64,000 nt of DNA, taken from NCBI GenBank assembly GCA_905221605.1, contig CAJNDS010000269.1, positions 682,767-746,766 of the forward strand. The letters are read 5' to 3'. Positions 33,250 to 44,833 of this stretch are shown here, piece by piece. The notes below the pieces were generated by a model. It was not told the DNA's origin. It made no database searches and was given only the letters and a program-made list of their open reading frames with translations. The stretch is from Symbiodinium natans. Lineage: Eukaryota > Sar > Dinophyceae > Suessiales > Symbiodiniaceae. Made by a program: the position numbers and the translations under genes. Numbering within the stretch: position 1 is the stretch's first letter; each line of letters begins with the position of its first letter.

Positions 33250-34311
33250 GGGTTTAGGGTTTAGGGTTTAGGATTTAGGGTTTAGGATTTAGGGTTTAGG
33301 GTTTAGGGTTTAGGATTTAGGGTTTAGGATTTAGGGTGATGAGGGTTTCGGGTTTAGGGCTTGTAGGGCTTGTAGCGGTTGTAAGGCTTGTCGGGTTTGT
33401 AGGGCTTAAAGGGCTTGTTGAGCTTAGAGGGCTTTATAGGGAAGGTGGCAGCTGAATAGCGCCCTTTTGCCCGTTTTGTGGGGGTTTGGGGCGGTTAGGG
33501 TTTGGGGGTTTAGAGCTGCCATTGTTGCTCCCGACAGCAAACTCTTTGGCTGAGCGGCACGCTTTTTTTGAGCTTGGGTGGTAGGGGTTTCTGGGGTTGA
33601 GTTTTTCAAGGTTGACTTATGCAAGTAGCCAATAGCCAAGCCCCAAAAGGATACTGCCATTCTACCCTAAACCCTAAACCCTTGTTCTACTAGGGTTACC
33701 GGGCTACGAAGTTGCTTGGGGACTGTGCATGTCCCACAGGTTCGGCCAAAGGCAGTTGATGATCACCTTTGTGGGGAGTAGTGGAGCTGAGGGTTGCAGG
33801 GTTTAGGGAATCAGTTCGGGGGTTTCATGGCAACTTGTAGTGCAACTAACAGTATGATTGCTAGGGTTTAGCTTTGTTTCTGGTAGTTTCTTGGTAAGTA
33901 CCCCTCCTGGCAATCCCTCCTGTGGGTCCAGTTTTCTTTTGGGAGGTCCGTGTGCAACTTCTGTAGCTCAACTGGCACGCGAGAGAGTGATCTTTTCCGA
34001 ACTTCGTGCTGCAGATGCTGCATGCATGGTACTTCTGAGCAGACACGCGGACACCTAAGCCTAAACCCTAAAAGGCCCTAAACCCTAAACCCTAGTGTGA
34101 AGAGACATCGTCGAGCTTCCATGAGCACGAAGCATGAGGCCGATCCCAGCGGCACAGTTCCGTGGGCCGGTCGAGGTCAAGGCTCGAAGAGCACTTTGGG
34201 TTTAGGGTTTAGGGTTTACGGTTTAGGGTTTAGGGTGAGTAGGGTCTAGGGTGAGTAGGGTTTAGGGTCTAGGGTGTTTCGGGTCCTAAACCCAACGGCC
34301 CTGCGGCGCAG

Positions 34312-34943
34312 GCTCCCAGTGCCCAGCGAGCAGTACGAAGACCGATGTCAGCGCCAGGCCATTCGCTTTGTGCCCTTTGCGCTCTTTCCGAAGCAAAGGG
34401 TTGTTCAGGTTTTGGGGTTTAGGACTTAGGGGTTTAGGGGTTTAGGGGTTTAGGGGTTTAGGGGTTTAGGGGTTTAGGGGTTTAGGGGTTTAGGGGTTTA
34501 GGGGTTTAGGGGTTTAGGGGTTTAGGGGTTTAGGGGTTTAGGGGTTTAGGTGCTTGAGGGTTTAGGGGTTCAGGGGCTTAGGGGTTTAGGGGTTTAGGTG
34601 CTTGAGGGTTCAGGGGTTCAGGGGCTTAGGGGTTTGGGGATTGAGGGGTTTACGGGTTTAGGGGTTCCGAGGTTTAGGGGGTTAAAGGACACAACCCTCT
34701 TCAAGTATCTCCCTTCTGCACTTCTCAAGCGGGCGCACGTATGAGCTCGACTCATCACATCTTCAGAAATTTCCACAGCGATCAGCAGCCTTCTCGACCC
34801 ACTCTTGCCATGAACTCTGTCACTTGTCGTAGGAACCTTCACGTAGAGACTCAGCACCCACTACAAAGTTGCTCCCCCCCTCTAAATATCCAGTCTCAGC
34901 ACAAGATATTGCAGGTCCGCGAGTGCTTCGAGGACCTCGAGTG
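34312..34943 (+). CDS. Small gene of unknown function, last three exons
   Basis: Three exons fit in consecutive phase: 34312-34408 (LPVPSEQYEDRCQRQAIRF, then PFALFPKQRVVQ), about 34687-34735 (KDTTLFKYLPSALLKRAH, followed by a GTATGAG donor) and about 34914-34943 (VRECFEDLE, stop TGA). The first frame was chosen over an overlapping open frame by third-position GC (about two thirds against one third). The pattern Y-D-R, R-A and LPK faintly recalls the QCR7/UQCRB subunit of respiratory complex III, but the match is too weak to name it. An upstream exon around 34121-34199 is open in two frames. The first intron holds a long array of an 8-base telomere variant. Confidence 0.42.
34428..34690. repeat. 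TTTAGGGG 8-base variant array
   Basis: About 15 nearly perfect TTTAGGGG units, then degenerate ones with CAGGGG and TGCTTGAGGG inserts, inside the first intron of the small gene ending at 34943. Confidence 0.9.
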
Positions 34944-35577
34944 AGCTGAGGCCAGTTCCTAGCCAGGTCATGCAGCGATGGCTCTAGGGTTTCAGGGTTT
35001 ACTGGGTCCCTGTAGAATATTATGCTTTTGTATTCTTGGGAAAAATATGATAGTTTTTAACATGACCCCAACAAGGAAGCAGTTTAATTAGGGTTTACCC
35101 GAACTTCCTAGGTTTCTATTGAACTTGTGGGCGATCTCGTGTACGTTGAAGGAGGGTGGCCAGCCAAATCGACAGCCACCCGACGGACGACCAGGAGCCC
35201 TAAACCCTAAACCCTAAGCCCCCTTAAGGTGGTGCTAGGGGATGCTAGGTCATTGCAAGCTCTGCTCCACAGGACAAGAGGAAGATGGAGGGGGACATTC
35301 AGACACAAAGATGCTGAGCGGCCTCTTCCCAGCTAGTGTCCCTAAACCCTAAACCCTAAACCCTAAACACCCTGCTTGTGCGCTTCTTTGGCCCGCGCTG
35401 GGCGGTCGCAGATGCGGGAGCCTGTGTTATTGCATGGCACATCTCCGGGTGCAAGAGCGCTTGAGTTTAGGGTTCAGAGTTCAGGGTTTAGGGTTTAGGG
35501 TTTACGTTTTAGGGTTTAGGGTTTTTATAGGGTTTAGGGAGACTAGGCCCAAGAGTAACCTAGGCTTATGCCCCCAG

Positions 35578-35739
35578 CAGATGCGAGTGATGCTACTACA
35601 AGACCCGAGGAGCATCTCACGAGCTGAGGCTTTTAACCTGTGCTCACAAGGCTGCTCTGACCCAAGGGCCAAGTTCCATTCAGATTTCAAGTCGACTTTG
35701 ATCGATGTTCTGCCGTCGGACGAAGAGCCGTCGGATTGA
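35578..35739 (+). CDS. Candidate terminal exon, unknown
   Basis: After CCCCCAG the frame is open for 53 codons (MRVMLLQDPRSISRAEAFNL, later TLIDVLPSDEEPSD) to TGA 35737-35739. The acidic C-terminal tail and clean frame support coding. A hydrophobic open stretch at about 35369-35463 (VRFFGPRWAVADAGACVIAW) may be the exon before it. Confidence 0.45.
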   Translation, partial: QMRVMLLQDPRSISRAEAFNLCSQGCSDPRAKFHSDFKSTLIDVLPSDEEPSD

Positions 35740-36095
35740 CAACTGATGTACAGCCTGCCGACATTCCATTGCGCAGTGTCGTATCCGAAACCCCAAACCC
35801 CAAATCCCAAATCCCAAACCCCAAACCCCAAACCCCAAACCCTAAACCTTAAAAGGGAAGGGAAACTTGTGGTTCAAGGGGAGCTCCCTGAACTTGCACA
35901 TTCGTAGTTCCAATTTGAATTTCCGTGGGCTACAAGAGCAGGCCATTGTTTTTTCCTGCGTTTGTTTTGGGGTTTAGGGTTTGGGGAGGGCTTCGGTTCC
36001 CTTCTATCTCCCTTTAAGCCAAAGAGGCCACCCTGTTTATTCCTAGGTTCCTCGTGGGCCTGGTCTCCCTGAACCCTAAACCCGAAACCCTAAAC

Positions 36096-36180
36096 CTTGT
36101 GGTACTCTTGGGCCGAGTGTCCGAGGCTTGGTCGATGCAGACGGAAGGAATCCTCGAGCGCTCTCAGGAAGTGGTAGCTG
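36096..36180 (+). CDS. Candidate exon, unknown
   Basis: Reads LVVLLGRVSEAWSMQTEGIL then ERSQE, ending at a GTGG donor or running into TAG a few codons later. It lies 145 bp upstream of the first recognised DEAD-box exon but shows no helicase motif. Confidence 0.38.
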
Positions 36181-36323
36181 AGTAGGGTTTAGGGTTTAGG
36201 GTTTAGGGTTTAGGGTTAGGGGTTAGAGGTCTGCAGGCGAACCCTAAACCTGCAAAACCCCTACCTCCTCTCCCTAAACCCTCGCCCTAAACCCGAAACC
36301 CTAAGCCCCCACCCCCCACGCAG

Positions 36324-39300
36324 GCGCTGGTGCTGGCGCCAACCCGGGAGCTGGCGCGACAGATCCAATTAGAGGCAGTATGCGTACGGCGTATGGGGGT
36401 GGTTTAGGGTTTAGGGTTTAGGGTTTAGGGTTTAGGGTTTAGGGTTTAGGGTTTAGGGTTTAGGGTTTAGAGTGGGAGGGGCTAGGGTTGAGGGTAAGGG
36501 CCCTCCTTGAGGGGCTTAAGTATGGAACTGCAGGCTTGTTTCAAGACGAAGTCGCCCATGGTCTGGATCTAAGTGGACTGTAACTCGCATGTCTATTGAC
36601 TTACGGTGATTGAGCCTAGGAACCCGAAGCCTCCATTTTTGGGTAGGTTGCCTCAGAGTCGTCTAAGGGATTAATAAGAGGGACAACCTGCAAAATACGT
36701 TCTCGGGGTTTGTAAGGCACCCTCACCTCAACCCTAACCCCTAAACCGTAAACCAGCAGGACGGGTTCAAGGCCCTGACCTCTGAGCCCTAAGCCCTAGA
36801 AGAAAGATAAATCAGACATGTTAAAAACAACCCAAACCCACTGAAGAAAAAGAGTGTAAGACATACGGCCCAGCACCTCAGAGGCCAGTGTAAGGGCAAA
36901 CCCTGCTATTGATTTTTTCTGGGACTTGTAAAGCTTCACCTGATTTTTCCTCGATTCTTGGAGAAGTAAGGATCGTAAAGGGATGCTCTGCGGGATCATT
37001 TCCGGGATTCTCCGCCGATTCTCTTCAGTTTGGGTCTCCACGGTTCTCGACGGGATTCCTCGCAGCGGTTTTAGGCATCTACATGCCTATAGGGCTTATG
37101 ACCCCGAACCCGAAACCCGACATCCTCTCCTAAACCCGGGGGGGAGAGTCTGCGAGAATTCTTTGGGGCATTTTGTGCGACTCGCGCCAGGAGACCTGGG
37201 CGGAGAATAGCTGAGCTAGCGTCTAGCAACCCCACGCCCAGGAAATGAAGACCCCAAGCGTGCAACCACATGAACTACTTTGGCCAAGGGATGAAAATAC
37301 TAGATCGAACACCTCATTTTGTGGCTTAACCTTAAACCCTGAACCCTACACCCTAAACCCTAAACCCTACACCCTCTCAAGCTCGGCTCTCCGCCTCGCT
37401 CTGACAAGAGGCGCTCCGCTTCGGGCGCTCCTCGGGCATCCTTTGCTGCAACTGCACGGGCGGCGAGCCCCTTTGCTGAGTGGCTACCCTTTTGTGGCGG
37501 GTTTAGGGTTTAGGGTTTAGGGTTTAGGGTTTAGGGTTTAGGGTTGCCATGTTTATGGGGTTCTGGGTTCTTTTAAAGAAGAGCATAACCAACCCTGTAA
37601 GAGGGTTCCCTTAGCATGCACATGGTTGCTGGGCTACCCAGGTCCAAGGGCGAGCAGCTCGAGGCCAGTTTCCTGTTGGGCCTGTAGGGGCTCAGGGCTT
37701 ATCGGGGCTTGCTGTAGGGGGTTGGGGTTTGGGTTTATGGGTTTAGGGTTTTGGGCTTTAGGACTTAGGAGTTTTAGGGGTTGAGGGGTTTAGGGTATCC
37801 CAGGAGTAAAGGTGAGAGATCAGTGCGTGGTCTGAGCCCGAAACCCCAAATTCGAAAGCCGGTAGCCATGCTGCGGGTTAGAGTTTCGGGCTTAGGATTT
37901 AGGGTCGCTTGCGGTATTTCGGGCACTGGTTCCAGGGATGAAGACTCGTACCCTTTAAAGGTTCCCCTTTGATACAATCCTCCTAATGTGGCCCTTAGAC
38001 TGCATTGAGGACCTTTACACCCCAAAACCCAAAGGTACCAAGGCAGAACCCCTAGATGGTTGTTTCAAAGAGAGGCCCCGCCCCTCCACCCCCCCCCCAA
38101 CCCTAAACCCGGCCCTAAACCCTAAACCCTCTACCCTCTACCCTCTAAACCCTAAACCCCCCCCCCCCCCCGCCCCTCTAATCCGCCAGTGGCTGAAGCG
38201 GGGCTGCCACATTATCGTGGCCACCCCGGGCCGCTTGAATGAGGCCCCCTCCGCAGTTGTGGTGAGCGCCGGGTGGTGGCTTGAGCGATTTCACTCGAGT
38301 TTAGGATTTAGGGTTTAGGGTTTAGGGCTCAGGGTTTAGGCCCCTAAAACCCTTTTTACCCGGACCCCAGTAGAAGAGCAAACGTACCTAAGGTCCTGTG
38401 GCCCCGATTATTTTGCGGCGGTTTCAAGACGAAGGGGTTGAGGGTTTTAGGGTTTCGGGTGGGAAAGGGATGGTTTGGTTTGAGACCGATGTGAGGGCGT
38501 TTCCGAAATTCAGGGATTCTGTTCTCGTTGGGATACAAAAGGGGTACACCTACTTTGGGAAACCCGAAACCCCAATTCCTACCTTGCGACATTGGGAACA
38601 GCCCAGGAGACCCCAAACCCCCAAACCCTAAACCCGAAACCCCAAGCCCCAAACCCCCAAACCCACCTAAACCCCCCAAACCCCCCAAACCCTAAACCTA
38701 AACCCTCAACCCTCAAGCCCTAACCCCAAACCCCCAAACCCCCCAAACCCCGCGAAGCCCCAAACCCCCTAAACCCTAAAACCGAAACCCCAACCCCCAA
38801 CTCCCCTAAACCGCCCAAACCCCCCCCAAACCCCCCAAGCCCTGCCCAGTTCCGAGAGAAGCAGCAAGTCTGGCTCGGTCAAGTCTCGTATCTGACTTTA
38901 GACGAGGCGCACAGGGCCGAGGGTTGAGGGGGGTTTAGGGTTTAGGGTTTAGGGGTCAGGGTTCAGGGTTTAGGGTTTAGGGTTGAGGAAGTAGGGTTTT
39001 GAGGCTTAGGGGTTTAGGGTTTCAGGGTTGCAGGGTTTCGGGTTTTCGGGGTTCGGGTTTGGGGTTTCAGGGTTTCAGGGTTTCAGGGTTTAGGACGTCA
39101 GGGTTTCAGCGTTTTAGAGTTTTAGCGTTTTAGGGTTTTAGGATTTCAGGGTTTAGGGTTTTTGGGTTTAGAGTTTAGGGGCTTAGGGTTTCGTATTTTG
39201 ACCTTAGGAAAGGAATCAGGGAACTAGGTACGCTGCATCCGCCCAGCTTGCTTTTTAGCGGTTCTTCGGGCTAAGTCATTCGTTTCTTGCGGAGTCGGTG

Positions 39301-39831
39301 GCGTATAGGGCTCAGGGGGTTTGGGGTTTTGGGGTTTAGGGTGTAGGGAGCTTGGGTAGCATGCGACATTCGGAAACAGCTAGGTACATTACATAAAATA
39401 GTTCGAAAAATGTATAAACAGATTCATCAATATGTATATGTATATATATATACATATATATATGTACAAATACCTTGCACAACTAGCTGTCCTCAAGCCA
39501 CCAAACCTTGGAAAACGCATGAGTACTCCGAGAGACGTCCAGGCTGACAGAATGCTGGACATGGGCTTCGAGCCACAAATTAGACGAATTGTGGAGGCTG
39601 GTCGTCATGAAGGGGGTTTAGCTTGGGATAACAACCCCAAATAGGGGGTTCTATCGTCCCTATTAGGGGCTGTTAGAAAAAGGGGGAACATCCCAAGGCT
39701 TAGCGTTTAGGGTTTAGGGTTTAGGGTGGCGATTCGATGCAAAGATGCAAAGCCCTCAGGCATGAAATGAGGGTTGCTCGCCAGGACTGCCCTACAAGGC
39801 GGCAGACTCTACTCTTCAGTGCAACGTGGCC
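36324..39831 (+). CDS. DEAD-box ATP-dependent RNA helicase, internal exons
   Basis: Six short exons carry helicase motifs in order: 36324-36377 (ALVLAPTRELARQIQ, motif Ia), 37642-37683 (GSKGEQLEASF, the GG region), about 38178-38243 (GCHIIVATPGRLNE, TPGR motif), 38850-38906 (QVSYLTLDE), 39543-39608 (ADRMLDMGFEPQIRRI), and 39785 to about 39831 (RRQTLLFSATWPK, motif III SAT). The DEAD box is split between DE and AD by a GC-AG intron of 636 bp (38907-39542). The next intron (39609-39784) is GA-AG. Most introns carry TTTAGGG arrays. The exon at 37642 follows the end of a family-1 inverted-repeat element. The exons at 38178 and 38850 lack the usual AG|G acceptor, so their left ends are uncertain. 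The Walker A exon and the C-terminal helicase domain (HRIGRTGR) were not found. Such proteins remodel RNA; the subfamily cannot be told. Confidence 0.85.
37478..37641 (+). mobile_element. Family-1 element with an internal telomere array
   Basis: Left part GGCTACCCTTTTG, right part TGGTTGCTGGGCTACCCAG, with six or seven TTTAGGG units in between (37500-37545). The right end is the 3' splice site of a DEAD-box exon. A similar interrupted copy lies at about 33446-33706. Right-end remnants lie at 15655-15715 and 50928-50985. Confidence 0.55.
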
Positions 39832-40266
39832 AAAGGCCGGGGAGGGAGACACCGGACCTACACAGACGTCAGACACCCCAGGCAGCAGCAAAGTGGAGGG
39901 ACCTGCCGGAGGACCCTAAAAGTTTAGGGTTTCGGGTTCAGGGTTTAGGGTTTAGGGTTTAGGGTTTAGGGTGCCACTGATTCCGCCGGACACCCTTTGG
40001 CTCACTCTCTGATGCATTGAGCTTTTACATAGACAGGAGTCTCGGAATTGTGGTGTAAGCTAGCATCGGCATGCATCGAGTAGGGAAGCCAAACTTCATT
40101 GCAGCAATACGCCGCACCATGCCAGGGATCATGTGACTCCCGTGCGCAGACACGATGCCCCACGCGCTTGGGGAATGTGAGCTCGAACTTATGCAAAGAA
40201 ATCAGCAGCAGATCGGATCAAGGTCAGCTCACGAAAACCCTAAACCCTAAACCCTAAGCCCCAAAA

Positions 40267-40359
40267 CGGGTCATCGTCGCAAACCCCATCTTGGTTAGCT
40301 TCGGCCGCGGCCTTGATTCCCAGTGGCAGGCCAGGGTTCACATTCGCAGCTTCCAACAA
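40267..40359 (+). CDS. Candidate exon, unknown
   Basis: Reads VIVANPILVSFGRGLDSQWQ then ARVHIRSFQQ with about three quarters GC at third positions; a second open frame has less. It lies downstream of the helicase SAT exon but does not show motifs IV-VI. Confidence 0.38.
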
Positions 40360-41115
40360 GTTTGGTTTGAGGGTTTAGGGTTTAGGATTTAGGGTTTAGG
40401 GTTTAGCTCCGTTTCAGGGTTTGGGGTTTAGGGTTTGGGGTTTAGGGTTTGGGGTTTAGGGTTTGGGGTTTTAGGGTTTGGGGGTTGGGCTTTAAGGTTT
40501 GTTTAGGGTTTGGGGTTTGGGGCTGGGGGTTCCGGGTTTACAGTCTAGACGCACAAAAAGGAGGTTCCCCCAAGACAGGGCGACCCTTTTTGAGGGCTCC
40601 CGTTGTTTTTGGGGTGTACACCGGGGTCCCCTGCTGCGGGAAGACTTGCAAGCAAAATCAAGGCAGCAGTTCAGGTAGGCTGGTAGAAGAAAGAAGCACA
40701 CGGTTTAGGGTTTAGGGTTTAGGGTTTAGGGTTTAGGGTTTAGGCGACAGCACAAGCATTGCCACTATCACTACTGCGACGATCGCTACCTACTAAATTT
40801 TGAATAGCAAGAATTTTCATAGTAAAAAAAGAGACTAGTAGTCTTATGTACTGACGAGAATGACTTTCTCATGATACTTCACAAGAAACCTACTAACAAT
40901 GTGAATATTTTTACAGCTACTATCATAATCGCCGCCATGTGGTTATGGCTGCCGCACGCTTTTTTTTCAGACTTTTTCCGCCCCCGCACGCGTTGTAAAG
41001 GGGTTTAGTTTTCAGGCCAAGGGTGTAGGGTTGATGGTATTGGGGCCTAAGGTGTAGGATTTAGGGTTTAGGGTCTCTCAGGGGTAGCTTCGGAAGCCAA
41101 AATCCTACAGCACAG

Positions 41116-41171
41116 GATGCCGTGGCCGTCGTCGAGTGGGCTGCGCTCTCGGGCACGACCGCGACAATCCT
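41116..41171 (+). CDS. Candidate exon, unknown
   Basis: After GCACAG|G the frame reads DAVAVVEWAALSGTTATILD with GC-rich third positions. A possible start exon lies at 41270-41326 (MALRVTSAASLTALGLAGR), and a possible terminal exon at about 42150-42302 (SRVFKSLRMGGHHVKRDAEM, stop TGA). Confidence 0.38.
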
Positions 41172-42505
41172 GGATCCTAAACTCTAAACCCTAAACCCTA
41201 AAGCCTAAACCCTAAACCCTGAACCCTAAACCCTAAACCCTAAACCCTGAACCCTACATCCTCAACCGATGGCTCTCAGGGTGACTTCTGCCGCCAGCCT
41301 CACCGCTCTGGGGCTTGCAGGCAGGGGGAGTTTTGGGGGGAGTTTAAGGGTTTCGGGTTTGGGCGTTCAGGATATATAGGGTTTTGGGTTTAGGGTTTAG
41401 GGCAAGTATCAGGGCTGCTTGACTCGAAAGTTTGGGGGTTCATGGTACACATAGTTCCAGGTGGGGCCTCGGGGTCTCGAGTTTCGAGCTGTGCGCCTAG
41501 CCCTAAACCCTAAACCCTGATAGTTTAGGGGGGGAATACCCCAGTTGGACCTTAGTAGGGGGACTTTGGGGGCTTCGGTTCGGGGTCTATGAGGCACCTC
41601 CTCTAGGGTTTAGGGTTTAGGGTTTAGGGTTTAGGGTTTAGAGTTTAGGGTTTAGGGTTTAGGGTTTAGGGACTAAGGTTGTGCCTTGGACGCTTAAGGT
41701 TGTACCCCTGGGTTTTGGGGACCCTTTTTCAAGATACTCTAAAGGAATCTACGGCCCATATGACGAGTACATGAAGGGCACCTCTTAGGGGCACCCAAGG
41801 ATCTTAGGGTTTAGGGTTTAGGGTTTAGGGTTTAGGGTTCCTTAGGTGTCCGAGTATGACTGTCTTGAGATTATGGTCCAGGAGAGGAAGGGCCTCCTCT
41901 CAAAGAGGGTTTACGGGTCTAGCGTTTGGGGTTTAGGTTTACCTGAAGGCTCCAATGTAGCTCCTTTTGGGGTCCGTCATTCTTCTTTCCTTCAAGGATT
42001 CGAGTAAGCTACCCAAAACGGCACGCCTTTAGGCTGCAAGCTGCTTCGTGGGGGCAGTGAAGGCTCAGCTAGGCTTTCAGTTTCACGGGCACCAGGGTTT
42101 AGGTTGGCTCAGGATTTTAAGTTCAACCTTTCTGAGGGGCCATAGCAGAGGGCTCCCACAATCCACGACGCCGATGACCCAAATCCATGAGACCGGAAGA
42201 GTTGGCTCGAGAGTGTTCAAGAGTTTGCGCATGGGCGGACACCATGTCAAGCGCGATGCTGAGATGGAGGCCAGGGACACGTCAGCAAAACAACATGGAT
42301 GACACCTAAACCGTAAACGCCGTAAACCCTTGTTAAAACCCTCCCCTATAAACCCTATAAACCCTGTAAACCCTACGAACCTAAATAACCCATAAACCCT
42401 ATATAAACTCTAAACTCCCGAAAATCCCTAAGCCCTGCAACCCACCTCGCGACTTTCAGTTCCCGTCCTAAACCCTAAACCCTAAACCCTAAACCCTAAA
42501 CCCCA

Positions 42506-43065
42506 GCTCCGGGGAGGCCTCTGGCACTTTTGTTGGCCGGGTGCGCCGCCGGCGATTTCATTGCCCGCGAGTTTGAAATGGATCTCAAGGTGCTTCGAAG
42601 CCTATTGGGGTTTAGGGTTTAGGGTTTAGGGTTTAGGGCGCTCTGCCTCAATCATGCCATACCCCACAAGCCCGCAAAGAACGACAAAAACTCTACAAGC
42701 CCCCCGAAAATCCCTCAGAAGCCCGATAAGACCTGCAATGCCCTGTAACAAAGGACCCAGGCTAGGCCCTTACTGACTTTTTTTGCGAGTTTAGGTTCCC
42801 GCAAAAGCCCTCTAAGCCACAAAGAGGTTACTCTTAGTAAACCCTAAACTCTAAGCTCTAAGCTCTAAACTTCAAACCCTAACCAACTATCTTGGGTGTC
42901 TCGCCCTGCCTTGCGAGAGAGGAGAACATCTCGATCCCCATCACTCCGGGGTTTACAGAGCCTCAGCTGCAAGGTTAGGGTTTAGGGTTGAGGAACTTCA
43001 GGGTTTAGGGCTCAGGGCTTCGGGATTTGGGGTTTAGGGCTTAAGGTTTAGGAAGTTGTGGGTTT

Positions 43066-43104
<39 letters not shown>

Positions 43105-44161
43105 CCTTTTTTTTTGTTTGGGGGGGGGGGGGGGGTTAGACCCTAAACCCCAATCCCCAAACCCCAAACCCTAAACCCTAAACCCTAAACCCTAAACCCT
43201 CAGAGCGTGCGGTGCGTCCCGAGGCCCTGTCGCCCTACCTGCCGGGCAAGCTTGTGGTGCGGCACCCTGTAAGACTTGGGGACTCCCTGAACCCTAAAAG
43301 GCTAGGGTTTAGGGTTTAGGGTTTAGGGTTTAGGGCTTAGGGCTTCGGGTTTCGGGTTTAGGGGATCATAGCAGCACAGGGGTTTACAATTCACTGTGCT
43401 TCCCAGGCCAGCCGCAGCCAGTCCTTGCCATTCCTTGCTCTAGGTTGCGAACCCAATTTCCTAGGTAGGATAAGGGGGTCAGGGTATAGGGTTTAGGGTT
43501 TAGGGTTTAGTATATATATGGGGGACCCTTAAAAGTGAACCCTTCTGAACCCTCTTCTGGCTCTCTTAAACAGGGACCTTATTCAGAGGGTCTATATCCC
43601 AAAGGGTCTCCCCAATCCTGTCCCCTACAATTTCCCAACCCTTAGACCCCAATTAAACCCGAATTCACAAACTCTAAATCCTGTTGGTCCAAGGTGACTA
43701 GTTTCGAAGCCACACCCTTCGTGGGCAAGAACGGTGCGCCGGCCTGCAACAAAAGCAGACACGCGCACACCATCATCTCATTTCAGAGGCCCTAAGCCCT
43801 AAGCCTCCCGACACCCTTTGAGGGTTCTAAACACGGCAACGAGGAAGAACGCGTCAAACAATGCCGAGGCGTCTTCCTCGTGGACGTCGGCGCACATTCA
43901 GGGCCTGCTCAGGACACACAGCTTCGGGTTTATTGGGTTTAGGGTTTAGGAATTATAAGGGGTTTGGATGGTTTGGGTGCAGGGTTTAGGGTTCTTAGGG
44001 TTTTAGGTTTGTAAGGTTAAGGCTTCCTAGGGCCTAGGGTTCAGGGCTTTAAGGTTTAGTTCAGCTTCATGCGCCCCCAGCCGCCGACTGTCACAGGAGC
44101 TGCCCGGCAGCGGAAAGATAAATTGGCCGAACAGCACCTTGAACAAAGCTGAGGCATGTTA
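42506..44161 (+). CDS. Unidentified multi-exon gene
   Basis: Exons read in one direction: 42506-42607 (LALLLAGCAAGDFIAREFEM, DLKVLRSLL), 42922-42973 (ENISIPITPGFTEPQLQ), about 43202-43269 (ALSPYLPGKLVVRHP, ending at a GTAAGAC donor), about 43409-43442 (ASRSQSLPFLAL), about 43695-43793 (FEATPFVGKNGAPAC), a stretch near 43840-43925 open in two frames, and about 44097-44161 (ELPGSGKINWPNSTLNKAEA, stop TAG). Third positions are GC-rich and most acceptors are AG|G. The first exon has a hydrophobic run that could be a membrane or signal segment. Introns hold telomere repeats and a GT microsatellite. No family recognised, and the exons may belong to more than one gene. Confidence 0.45.
43068..43102. 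repeat. GT microsatellite and G tract
   Basis: About 16 GT units, shortly followed by a T run and a tract of about 17 G (43119-43136) in an intron of the unidentified 42.5-44.2 kb gene. Confidence 0.9.
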
Positions 44162-44716
44162 GTCTCGGTACTCTGCGACTGTCATGGATCTCACGGTTTT
44201 CGGGGCACTTTCTGGGCAGCATTCGAGCACACATTCTTGCAGGCGTGCAGCTGAGGCATCACCACTTTGAATGCGAGCGTTTTTGGCTTCACGGCCGTTG
44301 CCGTTGGGAATGGCTTCCTCGTGCCGACTCACACGACAGGCCAGACAGTAGGAATATCACCAGCGAGATCCAGCGAGTGCAAGTGCCTTTGTGTGGGCAA
44401 GGTGGTGTCTACATCCTAGAGGCCAGGAAGCTTCGTGTGTGACACCGACTAGATGGGCCCAAGTCGCGCAAGCTGCAGGCGTCGACGCAGCCGACAACAT
44501 TAAAGGAACCTGCCCCATAGCTGCAAATGGAAGAACAGAAACCGATTGTATCAGATTGTCATGCGCCGACCGTTAGATATGAGTACTCTGCAAAGGTCAA
44601 GATTTCAAAAGACTTGTCTGGACGACTGCCGGATTCCGGCTGGTTCTACCATCAGGCTCCCGAGCTTGTGCTTGTGGTCACACCCTGCGATGCAACAGCC
44701 AGTGATACATGGGCCT

Positions 44717-44833
44717 TATAGGGGCCTGAATATATAGAACAGGGTTTTGGGGGTTAGGGGGTTATGTTCTAGTTTTTTTTATAAAGGGACCATAACGGAA
44801 TACTATTCGTAATAATACCCCGACCCCCATACC
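44717..44833 (-). mobile_element. Family-2 inverted-repeat element
   Basis: Starts TATAGGGGCCTGAATATA and ends CCCCGACCCCCATACC. It lies immediately upstream of the first recognised FG-GAP exon. Confidence 0.65.

Noticed and set aside
39774..39962. Continuation of the DEAD-box exon to 39919 in one frame
   Set aside because: After SATWPK the frame loses helicase similarity; a switch to another frame (KWRDLPEDP) would need a 46-nt intron, so the exon end is left open.
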